Part shown: positions 12,490 through 24,440 of the stretch, piece after piece
Layout of the letters: every line of letters starts with the position of its first letter
Numbering within the stretch: position 1 is the first letter of the stretch
NCBI GenBank assembly: GCA_963573385.1
Contig: CAUYLG010044502.1
Span: 28,277 to 92,276, forward strand
Length of the DNA: 64,000 bases
From: Cacajao melanocephalus
Lineage: Eukaryota > Chordata > Mammalia > Primates > Pitheciidae
Reading direction: 5' to 3'
Notes under the pieces: model-generated
The model's input: only the letters and a program-made list of their open reading frames with translations
The model's database searches: none
What the model was told of the DNA's origin: nothing
Made by a program: the position numbers and the translations under genes

Positions 12490-12560
12490 TATTTTTCAGA
12501 CTCCCTTGGAGCTAGGTATTGTCAGGTAACTAAATGCTAGCTATATGACATAAGTTAAAG
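12490..12560 (+). mobile_element. Old repeat module, copy 3 (fragment)
   Basis: 'tttttcagactcccttggagc' and 'taggtattgtcaggtaacta' repeat the start of copies 1 and 2 at lower identity. Confidence 0.45.
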
Positions 12561-12772
12561 TGTTGTCTAAAATTCCTGGGAAGTCTGTATGAAGAGAAGT
12601 GACTTAATTGGAGATGTACAATTTTACCCTTTCACTTTCCTCCTGTCATCTGAAATTCAGGTAATTATGGTTCTCTCAAAGAACTATCTTGGACCATGAG
12701 GCAATACAGTCTCTTATAAAACTGAACATGCAACTATGGTATGTATTAATATCATACAACCTAGAAACTTCT

Positions 12773-13314
12773 TGTGATGGTTAATACTGAGTGTCAACTT
12801 GATTGGATGGAAATATGCAAAGTATTGTTCCTGGGTGTGTCTGTGAGGGTGTTGCCAAAAAGGATTAACATTTGAGTCAGTAGCCTGGGAGGGGCAGACC
12901 AACTCTCAATCTGGGTGGGCACCATCTAATCAGCTGCCAGCATGGCTAGAATAAAGCAGGCAGAAGTTGGAAGGACTTGACTTGCTGAGTCTTCTGGCCT
13001 TCATCTTTCTCCTATGCTGGATGATTCCGGCCATCAGACATCAGAATGCAGCTTCAGCTTTTGGGCTCTTGGACCTGCACCAGTGATTTGCAGGGGGCTC
13101 TCAGGCCTTTGGCCATGGACTGAAGGCTGCATTGCTGGCTTCCCTAGTTTCGAGGTTTTGGAACTCAGACTGGCTTCCTTGTTCCTTAGCTTGCGGGATG
13201 GCCTGTTGTGGGACTTTACATTGTGATCATGTGAGTCAGTACTCCTTAATAAACTCCCCTTCATATATACATCCATCCTATTAGTTTTGTCCCTCTAGAG
13301 AACCTGAGTAAACA
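12773..13314 (+). mobile_element. Solo LTR of HERV-L (MLT2A type), sense
   Basis: Starts 'tgtgatggttaatactgagtg' and runs through 'gatggaaatatgcaaagtatt', 'ctgtgagggtgttgcc', 'aacatttgagtcagt', 'aatctgggtgggcaccatcta' and 'aatcagctgccagca'. It ends with the poly(A) signal region 'ccttaataaactcccc', 'atcctattagttttgtccct' and 'ctctagagaacctgagta'. Length is about 540 bp. No internal retroviral sequence adjoins, so it is a solo LTR. The 5-bp flanks no longer match. MLT2A LTRs act as promoters in the early embryo in human (established knowledge); activity of this copy is unknown. A paralogue lies at 45970-46477. Confidence 0.85.
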
Positions 13315-13318
13315 GTAC

Positions 13319-13890
13319 TCTTGGGCATTTATCCTAGAAAAATGAAAACTTATGTTCACTCAAACATCTGTACTCAAATGTTCATAATAGTTTTATTGAT
13401 AACAGTCAAAAACTGTAAACAACCTAGAAGTCCTTCAACAGGCAAATGACTAAACAAATTATGGTACATCATACTGTGGAATACTAAGGAATAAAAAGGA
13501 GCAAAATCTTGATACATCATACAACAAGTTATGTTCAGTTTTATAAGAGACAGTAATATGGAAGAATCTCTAGAGAATCATACTGAGTGATAAAACCCAG
13601 AATGTTACATGCTGTACAATTCTATTTATATAACATTATTAAATTGGAAAAATTATGGAACAGATTAGTGGTTGCAACTTGTGTTGATGAGAAGGGCAAC
13701 TTGTATTGATAAAAATCTGTATTTTGACTATATCATTGTCGCTATCTTGCTTGTGACATTGTACTAAAGTTTTGTAAGATGTTGCCATTGGGGAAAACTG
13801 GGTAAAGGGTCTATGGAATTGTTCTGTATTATTTCCTACAATCGCATGTGAATCTACAATAATCTATAAAAATTAATGAAAAAACAAAAC
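13319..13890 (+). mobile_element. LINE-1 (L1M class) 3' end, sense
   Basis: Picks up in the last part of ORF2 ('ggcatttatcctagaaaaatg', 'tgtggaatactaaggaataaa', 'gagtgataaaacccaga') and continues into the 3' UTR ('ttggggaaaactgggtaaagg', 'tgtattatttcctaca', 'gcatgtgaatctacaataat'). The MLT2A LTR sits directly at its left edge. Confidence 0.88.
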
Positions 13891-13959
13891 ATAAAGTTAT
13901 AAAAGGGAAAAAAATCACAAAAATGTGAGATATACCATAGACCAATTGAACAAAAGTTT

Positions 13960-14040
13960 CCTGGGGCTTGGATCTAGGGACATTGGTATTTTTATTAAGG
14001 TTTCCCAGGTGAATCTAATTTTCAGCTAGACTCAAAAGAC
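13960..14040 (+). mobile_element. MER5-type hAT-Charlie fragment (right part), sense
   Basis: 'gacattggtatttttattaag', 'tttcccaggtgaatctaat' and 'ttcagctagac' resemble the right half of MER5A/B. No intact terminal inverted repeats or target duplication seen. Confidence 0.55.
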
Positions 14041-14815
14041 AGCTGCTAAAAAATGGTACCACACATTGCTCCAGGGTTTATTAAAAGACCTTGAAACAGC
14101 CTTATCCTCAGCTCTAAGTCAAGTGACTTATGCATAATACTGTAGAGGAGAGAGGAGAATGAGAGTAGGACTGCCCTATTCATCATCACAGATTATCCCT
14201 ACTGCCCAATAAAAAGGTAGACATTGTTGGTGTTTTCTACCCAAACTTTGCCAAGCTAAATGGGTAGTCCGGACTTTAATATGAGTGTAGAAATCAGAAT
14301 CTTTTAGGGAGAGCCCAGTTGGATATTGGCTTAGGCAGAGGACTTTTCGGTTTATCCATCCTTTGCCTGAGCAGGACAAAAGAGGATGAGAAAGGAAATG
14401 GCAGGGAAAAGACAGAGGTGCAATGGAGAAACCCATGTGTCCACTGTTTGTCTTGAATTTCCTCTGTGCCAAGGAATATCACTGTGTCATCTGGCCTAGA
14501 GTCTTCAGGCTACTGCTCTACCCACAAGAGAGGACCCCTGGTTGTGGGAATCTTAATAGTAAGGGGATTAAATGCTTGCCGTGAGAGCTGAGGAGGGTCA
14601 GCTGGGAGTAGCTCCTCATAACAGAACTAAGAGCCTTCTGAAGAGTTCATAGGGTACCCTACAAATAAACCAGTGGATTTTCAGGTCAGTTCAGCATTAG
14701 CCAGAAAAGGAATGAAAGCCAGCAGAGAGCAGACCATAAGAGCAACTAGTTATGCAAGACGCACCCATCCCTTGTCAATTCCTTCTTCTTGCCTTGGCAC
14801 AACAGAAGAGCAGGT
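14041..14815. other. No recognised feature (about 0.78 kb)
   Basis: No named repeat. A 98-codon minus-strand frame (14176-14472) and an overlapping 62-codon frame carry no recognisable domain. Confidence 0.5.
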
Positions 14816-14930
14816 GCAATGGTTTTTAATCTTGGCTGCATGTTTGCATCACCTGAAGTTTTTAAAAGTACTGCTACCCATACTGCACTCCCAGACTGTA
14901 CTTCTAGACGGTAGGATTTAATTGATCATA
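14816..14930 (+). mobile_element. MER5-type hAT-Charlie fragment (left part), sense
   Basis: 'ggtttttaatcttggctgca', 'ttgcatcacctgaagttttt' and 'aaagtactgctacccat' correspond to the left half of MER5A-like elements. It is a separate fragment from 13960-14040, since the left half lies downstream of the right half. Confidence 0.6.
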
Positions 14931-14939
14931 TCCAGTACT

Positions 14940-15770
14940 TCCAATTCCATTCATGCTAACTGCCTCAAATGCCGCCTCTCTCTGGATGACTCACTGTTTT
15001 CTGAGATTGAGACTAACATCTTTAGCCTCCTACCCAACATGTCCATGAGAATGACTCAAAGGCACCTCAAACTTACCATGCCATTATCTTCCTAAATAGT
15101 TTCTTTCCAAAATTCCCTCTTTCGAATAATGGCTCTTTAATCTATTTGACTGTACAAGCCTGTATCCTTGAAGTTATTCTTGAAATTTCCCTCTTCTTTA
15201 TTCATTGTCAATGCCTCTTGATTTTACTACTTTCCATCATCAAAACCAACAGCCCATCTAAGCTGCCATTAACCTTTGTCTATTCTAGCGTGCTAGCCTG
15301 CTAAAAAGCCTTCCATGTTAATTTTAATACTCATCTTCAGTTATTATTTTACATTGCTCCTGAAAGAACTGACTTTTGAAATACAAATGTGATTCCATCA
15401 CCCCCACCCACCTTCCCACTATCTCCAGTTGAAAATATTTGAGTGCTTTTCCATGGCACTTGGGTTTAAGAGCCATATCACAGACATACCATACAGGCTT
15501 ACCAGGCCTGACACCTGCTCGTCTCTTGTTTTTCAACCACTCTACTTTCTCTACCAGTTACTCTGTTCTGTGTGATATTCTTAATGAGCAAAGCTCCCTC
15601 TACCCACAGGTCCTTTGCATGTGCTATCCTTTCTGCTTGAAATTCTCCTTTTGTTGGGCCTACCTCAGCATCCGTTTACTTTCAGATCTCAGATTAGTCC
15701 TCACTTCATTCAGGAAGCCTTCTCTAACATGCTCCAACTAGGGAGCAACCTATACTAGTCATGGTTTTAA
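14940..15770 (+). mobile_element. L2 LINE 3' region, sense, third and longest copy
   Basis: 'ccaacatgtccatgagaatga', 'aaattccctctttcgaat', 'attctagcgtgctagcctgct', 'acccacaggtcctttgcatgt', 'tgcttgaaattctcc' and 'attcaggaagccttctcta' follow the L2 3' region over about 830 bp. The 100-codon frame at 15439-15741 is L2 sequence. Confidence 0.82.
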
Positions 15771-15782
15771 ATTTACCTATTA

Positions 15783-15975
15783 CCATATGCTGAGGACTAT
15801 GCATGATTTCATTTAACCCATACAACCACCTAATGATGTTAATACTATTGTCAATTGCATTTTACAAATGAGGAAACTGAAGCAAAGAATGATAAAGTAA
15901 TTTGTCTTTGGCCACAAAACTGGTAATGACCTCATGTCTGTCTGGTTCTAAAACCCATGTTACATGCACTGTACT
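15783..15975 (-). mobile_element. MIR SINE, antisense
   Basis: 'atgatttcatttaacccatac', 'gcattttacaaatgaggaaac' and 'tctgtctggttctaaaacc' match the reverse complement of MIR. It adjoins the L2 copy. Confidence 0.8.
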
Positions 15976-16689
15976 GTACCACCCCCCCAAGACATGGTGC
16001 AGGCATCTCCCTTATGGAGCCCCTCTCCCATCTGGTATGCCAGTCACCCATTTAAGGTAGACCAGAACTCAAGGCCTGCCCTCTAGACCAAGACACCATC
16101 CACTAGCTCCTGTGGCTTCTCCATGCTGGGTATAAACATATGACAGCACAGACATAGGCAAGCTGGAGAGATTACAAAGTAAATTCATGACAGCATAAGG
16201 AAAACATGACAAATGAAAGCCATGCAGTGGGAGGATGGGAGGATCACTGGGAGGCTTGTAAGGCTTATTTTGCATGTGTACAAGGAATGAATGACTAGTG
16301 ATAACAACAATAGGGCCTTCTCAGAGATGGAAGAGGCCTTTTACTAAAGGAAACATTACTTAGGACAAATCTCATATCATACTTTAATGTTTACAAAGGA
16401 GACAGAGGGAGACAGGCCAGGAAAGAACAGATTTCCCAGGGAAGTAAATTGCAATGAGAATAAGTAATCTGGATCAAGCCAGAGCATGTTTGAACAAAAA
16501 GGATACCAAAGGACAGCAGAAACTCTAAGGGTAAGATAGGATTTTATTCAGCAGGGACCACTACTAGCTTTATTTTAGACTGTTTTAAAATGATGAGTAG
16601 TCAAATACAAGGCAAGAAGCTCTATGAACTAATACCATTTTCCATAGGTTTTGATGCTTAAAAGTTTACCTTAACTTCAGAATACATAT
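15976..16689. other. No recognised feature (about 0.7 kb)
   Basis: No named repeat. A 68-codon minus-strand frame has no domain. Confidence 0.5.
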
Positions 16690-16850
16690 TTTAAAATTTA
16701 GAATGGCTTTAACATCTAACAATTGGAAAATGTTTAGGTAAATCACAGCCCATGCCATGATATGGAATACTATGCAGCCCTCAGAATGATGCAGATGACA
16801 AAATGCAATGACTCATGATAACATTAGTTAGGTTAAAGATCTGTCTCTCT
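16690..16850 (+). mobile_element. Possible L1M fragment, sense
   Basis: 'caattggaaaatgtttaggta' and 'tggaatactatgcagccct' resemble the ORF2-end/3' UTR junction of old L1. It lies directly against the left end of the younger L1 at 16852. Confidence 0.4.
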
Positions 16851-16851
16851 T

Positions 16852-17996
16852 CCTGGCCCCCTTCCTTACACTGTATATAAAAATTAACTAAGATGGATTA
16901 AAGACTTAAATGTAAAACCTCAAACTATAAAAACCTTGGACACAGTAAAAGAAAGATTTCATGACAGAGATGCCAAAAGCAATTTCAACAAAAGCAAAAA
17001 TTGACAAATGGGATCTTTTTCAACTGAAGAGCTTCTACACAGCAAAATAAACTATCAACAGAGTAAAGAGACAACCTACAGAATGGGGGAAAATATTTGC
17101 AGACTGTGCGTCTGACAAAGCCCTAATGCTCAGCATCTATAAGGAACTTAAACACATTTACAAGAAAACACACCAATTAAAAAGTGGGCAAAAGACATGA
17201 TACTTTTCAAAAGAAGAAGTGTGGCAAATAAGCATATCAAAAAAGCTCAACATCACTGATCATTAGAGAAATACAAATCAAAACCACAGTGAGATACCAT
17301 CTCCCACCAGTCAGAATGTCTATTTAAAAAGTCATAAAATAACAGATGCTAGTGAGGTTATGGAGAAAAAGAAATGCTTATATACCATTGAGAGTGTGAA
17401 TTAGTTCAACCGTTGTGGAACCATTGTGGAAAACGGTGTGGTGATTTATCAAAGACCTAAAAACAAATACTATTCAACCTAGCAATCTCATTACCGAGTA
17501 TATATCCAAAGGAATATAAATCATTCTGTCATAAAGACACATGCACATGTATGTTTAGTGCAGCACTATTCACAGTAGCAAAGTTAAGGAATCGACCTAA
17601 ATGCCCACCAATGGGAGACTGTATAAAGAAAATGTGGTACTCATACACCATGGAGTACTATGCAGTCATAAAAAAGAAAGAGACCGTGTTCTTTACAGGG
17701 ACATAAATGGAGCTGGAGGCCATTATTCTTAGCAAATGCAGGAACAGAAAACCAAAGACCACATGTTCTCACTTAAAAGTGGGAGCTAAATGATGACATG
17801 ACAAGACGTGAACACGTGGGGCAACAACACACAGTGGGGGTGGGGGAGAGGCGGTAGAGGATTAGGAAAAACTACTAGTGAGTACTAGGCTTAATACCTG
17901 AGTGATGAAATAATCTGTGCAACAAATGCCCATGACCCAAACTACCTATATAACCAACCTGCACGTGTACCCATGAACTTAAAAAAAAAAAAAAAG
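16852..17996 (+). mobile_element. LINE-1 (L1PB/L1MA-like) 3' end, sense, 5'-truncated
   Basis: About 1.15 kb of ORF2 C-terminus and 3' UTR: 'acttaaatgtaaaacctcaaa', 'caaatgggatctttttcaac', 'gagataccatctcccacca', 'taaagacacatgcacatgta', 'atgttctcacttaaaagtggg' and 'accaacctgcacgtgtaccc', ending in an A tail at 17981-17995. A G-rich block (about 17835-17853) sits at the polypurine position of the L1 3' UTR. ORF2 is disrupted by stops and shifts. Confidence 0.93.
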
Positions 17997-18444
17997 CAAA
18001 ATACAAAATATACAAAATACATGTGATTACAACAATGTCAAAATATATATTTTCTTTTCATATCTTGTTCATTTTAAAACTTTCATCAATGAGTATATAT
18101 ATTTTAAGAATGGGAATGAAACACAAATGTTATTTATAATGTTGTAACCCTCTTTCATATCTTATATTCATTTTTTTCTTCATGTGAGCACAGAAGATGT
18201 TTTCAACACCTCCACTAGGCCCGTGGCCACTTGTTTATTTCCTAGGCTGTAAACACTGATGTTAGTTCCTTGGGCTTCCTTCTCTCACAGATGACTTTAT
18301 GAGGGTTTTAATTTTGCTTTTCTGAGCAATGATTTTTTTTCTGAAGATACCCATATCAACTTCAGTAAAGTCACCTAGGATGCCCTGACTACAAGCTGGG
18401 CATTCTCTAATGTTTAGCACGTACTGTCTTCTGTAGAGATCGTA
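17997..18444. other. No recognised feature (about 0.45 kb)
   Basis: AT-rich, no named repeat seen. An 80-codon minus-strand frame (18262-18504) has no domain. Confidence 0.5.
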
Positions 18445-19095
18445 TTCATTTTCTATTAGTAAACAAGAAATTATAGTAACTTGGTGACATAAAACGACAT
18501 TCATTTATTGGCTCACAATTTCTGTGGGTAAAGAGTCCAAGTAAGGGTTAACTAGGTCCTCAGCTCAGGGCTCCTCAAGGCAAAATTCAAGTGTTGGCCA
18601 GAGCTGTGATGTCATCTGAGGCTCAGAATTCTTTTCCCAACTCAAAGATTTTTGCCAGAATTCAGTCCTTTGTGGTTATAGGACTGAGGTCCCCATTTTC
18701 TTGTTGGTTTTTGGCTGGAAGTGCTCCTTGCTTCTAGGGGCTTCCCTTCGTTCTTAGCCATATGATCCTCGGACAACCTGGCAGCTGGCTTCTTCTGGGC
18801 CAGTGAAGACTATCCACTGTTGCTTTGAGTCTCTCTTTGGTGTTCACCTAATTAGGTCAGACCCACCCAAGGAAACGTCCTTTTGAGGAACTTACTGTCG
18901 ATTGAATAGAGTCATGAAATGTATGTGCAAAATCACTTCATCTTTGCCACATAACAGTCTACTGATGAGAGTGATAGCCCATCGTATTCATGTATGATGT
19001 GGTCCTGCCCACACTCAAGGGGAGGAGATTACATACAGTGTATACACTAGGGGTTGCAAACCTTGGGGACTATCTTAAATTTTGCCAACCACAAG
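18445..19095 (-). mobile_element. Old LTR-like interspersed repeat, antisense, family unresolved
   Basis: 'attcattttctattagtaaac', 'acataaaacgacattcattt', 'attggctcacaatttctgtgg', 'ccacactcaaggggaggagat' and 'aattttgccaaccacaag' are in the order of a widespread human repeat that begins 'tgtattcatttgctattgct' and ends in a 'gccaccacag'-like sequence. The length fits an old LTR. I cannot decide the family, and the strand given follows the orientation of similar MaLR copies. Confidence 0.5.
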
Positions 19096-19114
19096 GTTAT
19101 AGGTCATAAATTAA

Positions 19115-19408
<294 letters not shown>

Positions 19409-19418
19409 ACTTAAGGTA

Positions 19419-20017
19419 ACTTTAACTAGATTAAAATTTATATTTAAAAACACACATTCTTAAGTATATTGTACACCAATTTTGCCAGAGTTTGTTGCCA
19501 TCTTTGTTTACTTGAAGTTTCCCAAGAATACAAGGTAAGATGCTAAGTTTTAAAAAGTACCGTTTGCAATTGTTATCTCTGAGAATCTGGATTTTATTGG
19601 TACTATAAAACCAATGAATGAAATAATCAACACAACCAACCAACCAACCGAACACAGTTTGGAAATAAGTGGGGTGCTAAGGAGAATGAAAGAATGCTTA
19701 TTGTTTTTTATTCAGATTTTCTTTAAAACAAAAATGTCATACTGTTGAAAAATATACAACTATTTGCAGAAATAACCATTGAAGAGGGGTGGGAGGGTGT
19801 GATATGTACTGAGATAGGAGGAGTGAGACAATGAAAGGATGTGCCTGATATCCCTGGATCTGACTAGGGTTAAGCTGTTCTCTTAACACATGATGCCACA
19901 AGAAGCTACTTCTGGGAAAGAATTTTTAAATCTGGCCTGTGCTCCTACCTCATAGCCACATAGCAGTCAAATGTTCCAACTCAGTTGGGATTGTAACAAT
20001 ACCGGTCAGCACTTTTA
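19419..20017. other. No recognised feature (about 0.6 kb)
   Basis: No named repeat. A short (aacc)n run lies at about 19637-19650. Confidence 0.5.
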
Positions 20018-20240
20018 TGGCACTTACCTAGCACTTACAATATATCAGACATTGTTCAAGGCTCTTTATATATATAGCAACTGATTTAGTCCTTATAATA
20101 ACTCTGTGAGGTATCCATACTCTTACTCTCCCCATTTTACAGGTGAAAAACATGGCACAAAGAGCCTTATAACCTGCTCAAGATTATACCAGTTAGAGGC
20201 AGAGTCCAGGTTTGGATTTGGGCAGCCTGCCCTCGGAGGC
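20018..20240 (-). mobile_element. MIR SINE, antisense
   Basis: 'gcacttacctagcacttacaa', 'gaggtatccatactcttact', 'ccattttacaggtgaaaaac', 'aacctgctcaagattatacc' and 'agagtccaggtttggatttgg' give a near-complete reverse-complement MIR. Confidence 0.88.
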
Positions 20241-22139
20241 TGTGTCCTCCTTCAGTCAGCTATCTGCCTTGCAGGGAGGCATTTAAAGGCATCATTCTGA
20301 GGTCAGCAAACACCATCAGCTCCCGTCAGGGACAACCCTACCATTCCCTCTCTCTCTGAGTAAGTTCCTTACTACATAGCTCTTCCATTAGCATCTAAGC
20401 TCCTTTGAATAGAATTAACTATATTTTGATTATCTTTTTATTTCTTGCTAGCCAAGAATGCATCTTTGCTCCACTAATACATTTTTTTTTTAATTAAACA
20501 TTTCCAAAACAGAATGGCCAACATAAAGTCAAAGATTAGGGGCCTCCTAATGTCTGGTTTAATTGTGGGAGTACCTGGCAGGAGAGTGGTTGATGTGATC
20601 TGTTTGGTGGGCTGTTAGACACAGTCTGTCCTCTTGGTACCCCAGGAATGGCCTACAGTACAGAGATCTTGGAGCCATGCTGTGGTTGGCCTGGCTCTGT
20701 CCCATGGTGATGTTGCTTTGGAATTTAAGCATGTCCTCCCCGTATTTTCCCTTTAAAACCTACATTTTGAAAGCATGTTTCTGGATGTAATTTCCTTGGA
20801 TGTATTTGCAGTGAGGTGATATTTCTTACTTGTCTTCTGTGGTTAAACCTTAGATGTTTTTAATGTTCTTTTCTGCTTGGCTGCTCTCTCTGTTTTTGTT
20901 TTTTGATACTGTAACTCCTGCCTTTTATTCCTTTTTTGCATTAGTCATTTTATGCTGTTGCTGATCTTGTGGCTCACTTCCTTACCTGGAAGCTTTCTAA
21001 TACTTTTGCTACAGACCTTTCCTTGGTATCTACTAGTACTCAGTCCTGTTCTGTGCTCACCCTAATTAGACAAGGGCTGACATTCTCGTATGTTTCTTGG
21101 AATTTTCTTGGGAACAAGGCAGTCTCTAGTACATTTCCATCATTCTCAAGTTAGACAGAGTGTTTTTGGTAGCAATGACTGAAACCCAAGACTAATGATC
21201 TTAAGCATAAAATAATGAATTAGCTCTGATAGATTTTAAGATTCTGGAGACTCATAGAAGTGAGCTCACAGAAAATGCTCGAGAAGATATAGTGGCTCAC
21301 AGAAGAGCTTTAAGTGCTAGAGCTTTAGGGACAAGAACTGTGGACTCATCTCTTGCGTCTGCTGAGCCTCATTTTACAGCTTGGTTCTCTCTACCCTCTC
21401 CATGTGGCAGAGCTCCAAAGCTGCGCCAACCCATTGTATCCAACCCTACATCCAGCATCTGAGTATTATTCTCAGGGAAAGATTCTGACTGGCATGGCTT
21501 GTGAGGAGATGACACCTTGTGACTGGCCTCACCCATGTGAGCCTTTTCCTGTGCTTCAGTGGTGAAGCTCTGTCTTTAGCTTCACAGGGGCAAGCATAGG
21601 AGCTCCTCAAAGGAAAGAGGGCTGTGTTTGAAACAGGATGGAAAATCATGCGACGTGACAAAATCCGTGGCTGCCACAGCCTGATGTAGTAGGGAGATCC
21701 TCCAGTATACCTTGGCCTCCAACAAAGTGTGTAAATAATTCCCTCCCACCATTCAGTTTCCATTTATGTGATATGATTTAAGGTTATCATTGGGGTTGAA
21801 TGTGAGCTGTGGAATACAAGTTAATAAGAAAATCATAGTATTCCCAAGCCATGGCGGATATCACGGCTATGTAAATCTACAAGTTAAAAATCCCTGGTAG
21901 TGGGAGCTAGGGCAAGAATGAGCCAGAGAAGGGCCCCAGTGAGCCCCAAGTAAGATTACTATTCAGAATGATACAAACAGCCATTACAGAGAACCATTGC
22001 CTTGAGTGTGTACCAGGGCTCAACTTGAATAGAAAACAGAAGGGGTCCCAATATGTAGACAAGGGTACTTTTCATCCTGCTGAGGAATCAACAAAAAGAA
22101 CTAGTCAATTCTTTGCTCCAATAGTGATATTTAAAAAAA
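20241..22139. other. No named feature (about 1.9 kb); old-repeat traces at 21170-21700
   Basis: Most of it looks single-copy. From about 21170 to 21700, phrases such as 'ctccatgtggcagagctccaa' and 'actggcctcacccatgtgag' recall an old mammalian repeat with 'ggcctgggtcacatgccca' motifs, but I cannot assign it. The 105-codon minus-strand frame at 21446-21763 falls in that stretch. Confidence 0.4.
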
Positions 22140-22382
22140 AATTTTTTTAATGGACAAATAATGATTGGAGTTATTCATGGGATACATAGTGATGTTTCAA
22201 TACACAGAATGTATAGTGATCAGATCAGAATAATTAGCATATCCATCATCCCAAACGTTTACCATTTCTTTGTGTTGGAAACATCCAATATCCTGTTCTA
22301 GCTATTTGAGAGTATATAATATATTAATGTTAACTATAGTCATCCTACAGTGGTATAGAACACTGGAACTTATTCCTTGTCC
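22140..22382 (-). mobile_element. LINE-1 3' UTR fragment, antisense
   Basis: T-rich start, then 'gatcagatcagaataattagc', 'ttaccatttctttgtgttgga', 'ctagctatttgagagtatata' and 'acactggaacttattcc'. It is collinear with the left end of the L1 at 28205-34550 (28262-28442), so both are copies of a related L1 3' UTR. It is 5'-truncated to about 240 bp. Confidence 0.85.
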
Positions 22383-24267
22383 AGCTCCAAGACTAGTTTT
22401 TGCTACAAAGGTCTGGAGATAATTTAAGAAGGAAAGTGGAGTGGGGAAGGGGAAGGGAAAAGATGCATTTATGAAATGCTTCACTAAGGTAAATTTGTGG
22501 AGAGAGTTCTGGGATTTTCTCATAGGACCAGAACTAAAAAGCCTTCATCTGGGTAAAATCAAGATAAAATGTTCGATGACTGCTTATACCCTATGGGTGA
22601 GATGCTCTTTCTAAGAGCCTCTCAAAGCTTCTTTTCAAGCAAGCCCCTGTCATAAGAAAGACAATAGGATGTTTACAGTTTTCTTTCTGTCTTTTTTTTT
22701 TGGTAAATTCTGGTTGATGGTAATTCAGAACCATGCTTAGCAATGTTTAGTTTTCTATGCAGACAGTGCAATGCTTGGACATGTCATGAACTTTGCAGAG
22801 AAAAAGAATATGCCTTTTAAAAATTTTAGAACCCAAATTTTGGGACCCAGAAAATTGAAATCTGTGAAGAATGCATATCTACATCTTTAACATAGTTCCT
22901 CGGGGGTGGGGATGGGGGGTAGCAGGAGGGAGGTGGATGTAATTCAAACACCAGCCTGGAGGAATCATTTCCATTATGCTTAAGAAATGTAAGAAGTTAT
23001 TATATTGAGGTCAGTTCTGGTCCTTATGTTATTAGCCGACCAGTGAGGACAGAGACAAGGTAGGACAGAAATTAATTAGTATTATGGGGGCTTTATAATC
23101 CAAGGTATTCGGAAACTTAGCAAAACTAGGTCTGTGTTCTTTAAAAAAAAAAAAAAGATTATAGCGAGACCTTATTAAAGCACAGAAGGCTCAGCTATTT
23201 AAGATGGTGACATACATAGAGGCAGAAATGTGCAGAGAGAAGCTGAAAGGCAGCCAGGCCCTGAAGGAATTTCAGTGGAATTTCTTCACCGGAGGAGTGG
23301 TTAATAAATAGAGCAGATTTCTAAGGGCAGAAACTAGAGCAGTTACTACAAATAGTTTTTTTTTCCCCCCTCCTTCTTCTTTAAAGAAGGGAGTGATAGG
23401 AAGTTGGAGAGGGAAATGCTGAAAAAAAGAAAAACAAGCTTCTTACTAGCTCTCCAGGCCACCTCCCATGCAAAAATGTCTGTTCCCAGACATTCAGAAT
23501 GTTGTATCATTTAGTAATCAAAAAACATACTGCAGAGTTGACCTTGGGTGTTAGTTTTAGATTAATATTAGATATCATTAAGAACTGCATGTAATATAAT
23601 ACCTTTCGAGAGTCTGAAACACCATTTGTTTTGTCTTGCTGCCAACATTTCTGCTATTTTCCATTGCACAGGACAGAAATGAGGGTTAGAAAATCCTTTT
23701 GTGCTCTGCAATCATCCCCTCCTCCTGCCTTTGATGCGGGTTCTTCCTCACAGTCTGATACACAAAGCCTTTTCTGGGACAGTGTTAATATACTGGATGT
23801 TTACAAGTCTGAGGTTCTGAGTTATTTCTGCTCCCCCTTGATCAGGTAGTTTGGCTAACTCATTGCACAAATGCATTTTCATTCTTCAGATTGTAAAATG
23901 ATGACAAAAAGGTAATGGGTATAAATATGTATATCTTTTCACCAGCCTCTCTACAGTTTTATCAATATGCAGATTTTCTCTCACCTCACCAGTCAAAAAA
24001 AAAAAAAAATTTGACCGAGAATCAGCTTGGCAAAAACTGTTAACTTGGAAATTTGCAAGTTGATTCCTGGGGCTGGAACTGTTATCTGTTGTTCCTGTTA
24101 CCATTTCTCTATTTTTGTGTCTCTCTCACTATCCATGAAAGTAAAAAGAATATTTACCCAAAGTCTTGTGGTCTTGCAAAAGAAGCGTTCTGTTAGGGTG
24201 ATAGCTCAGGCAACCTCAGGGAATAGCTCAGCTGACAGGTGTGTGGCATGACTGGAGTCACTGCACA
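22383..24267. other. No named repeat (about 1.9 kb), with a G-rich block
   Basis: Mostly unassigned. The block at 22902-22930 has G runs of 5, 4, 6 and 3; one loop is 8 bases, so it is a borderline G-quadruplex motif. A11 and A14 tracts occur near 23147 and 23997. Confidence 0.5.
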
Positions 24268-24440
24268 GCAGCAGTTCTCAGACCATCAGCTGTGTGATCA
24301 CCTGGGGTGTGTATAGAGATAAAGATTCCTAGGCTCTACACCAGACCTACTGAAACAGCATTCCTGGGCTTGGAGCCTGTGAATCTGCATTTAATTCTGT
24401 CATCCAGGTGATTCTGAGACACGTGGGCCTAGAGGAATGG
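24268..24440 (+). mobile_element. MER5A-type hAT-Charlie element, sense
   Basis: 'cagcagttctcagaccatcag', 'gatcacctggggtgtgta', 'cagacctactgaaacagcatt', 'gtgaatctgcatttaattctg' and 'caggtgattctgagacacgtg' follow MER5A closely over nearly its whole length. This is a non-autonomous DNA transposon. Confidence 0.85.

Noticed and set aside
13960..14930. One MER5 element split by 0.8 kb
   Set aside because: The right half comes before the left half on the same strand, so these are two separate fragments.
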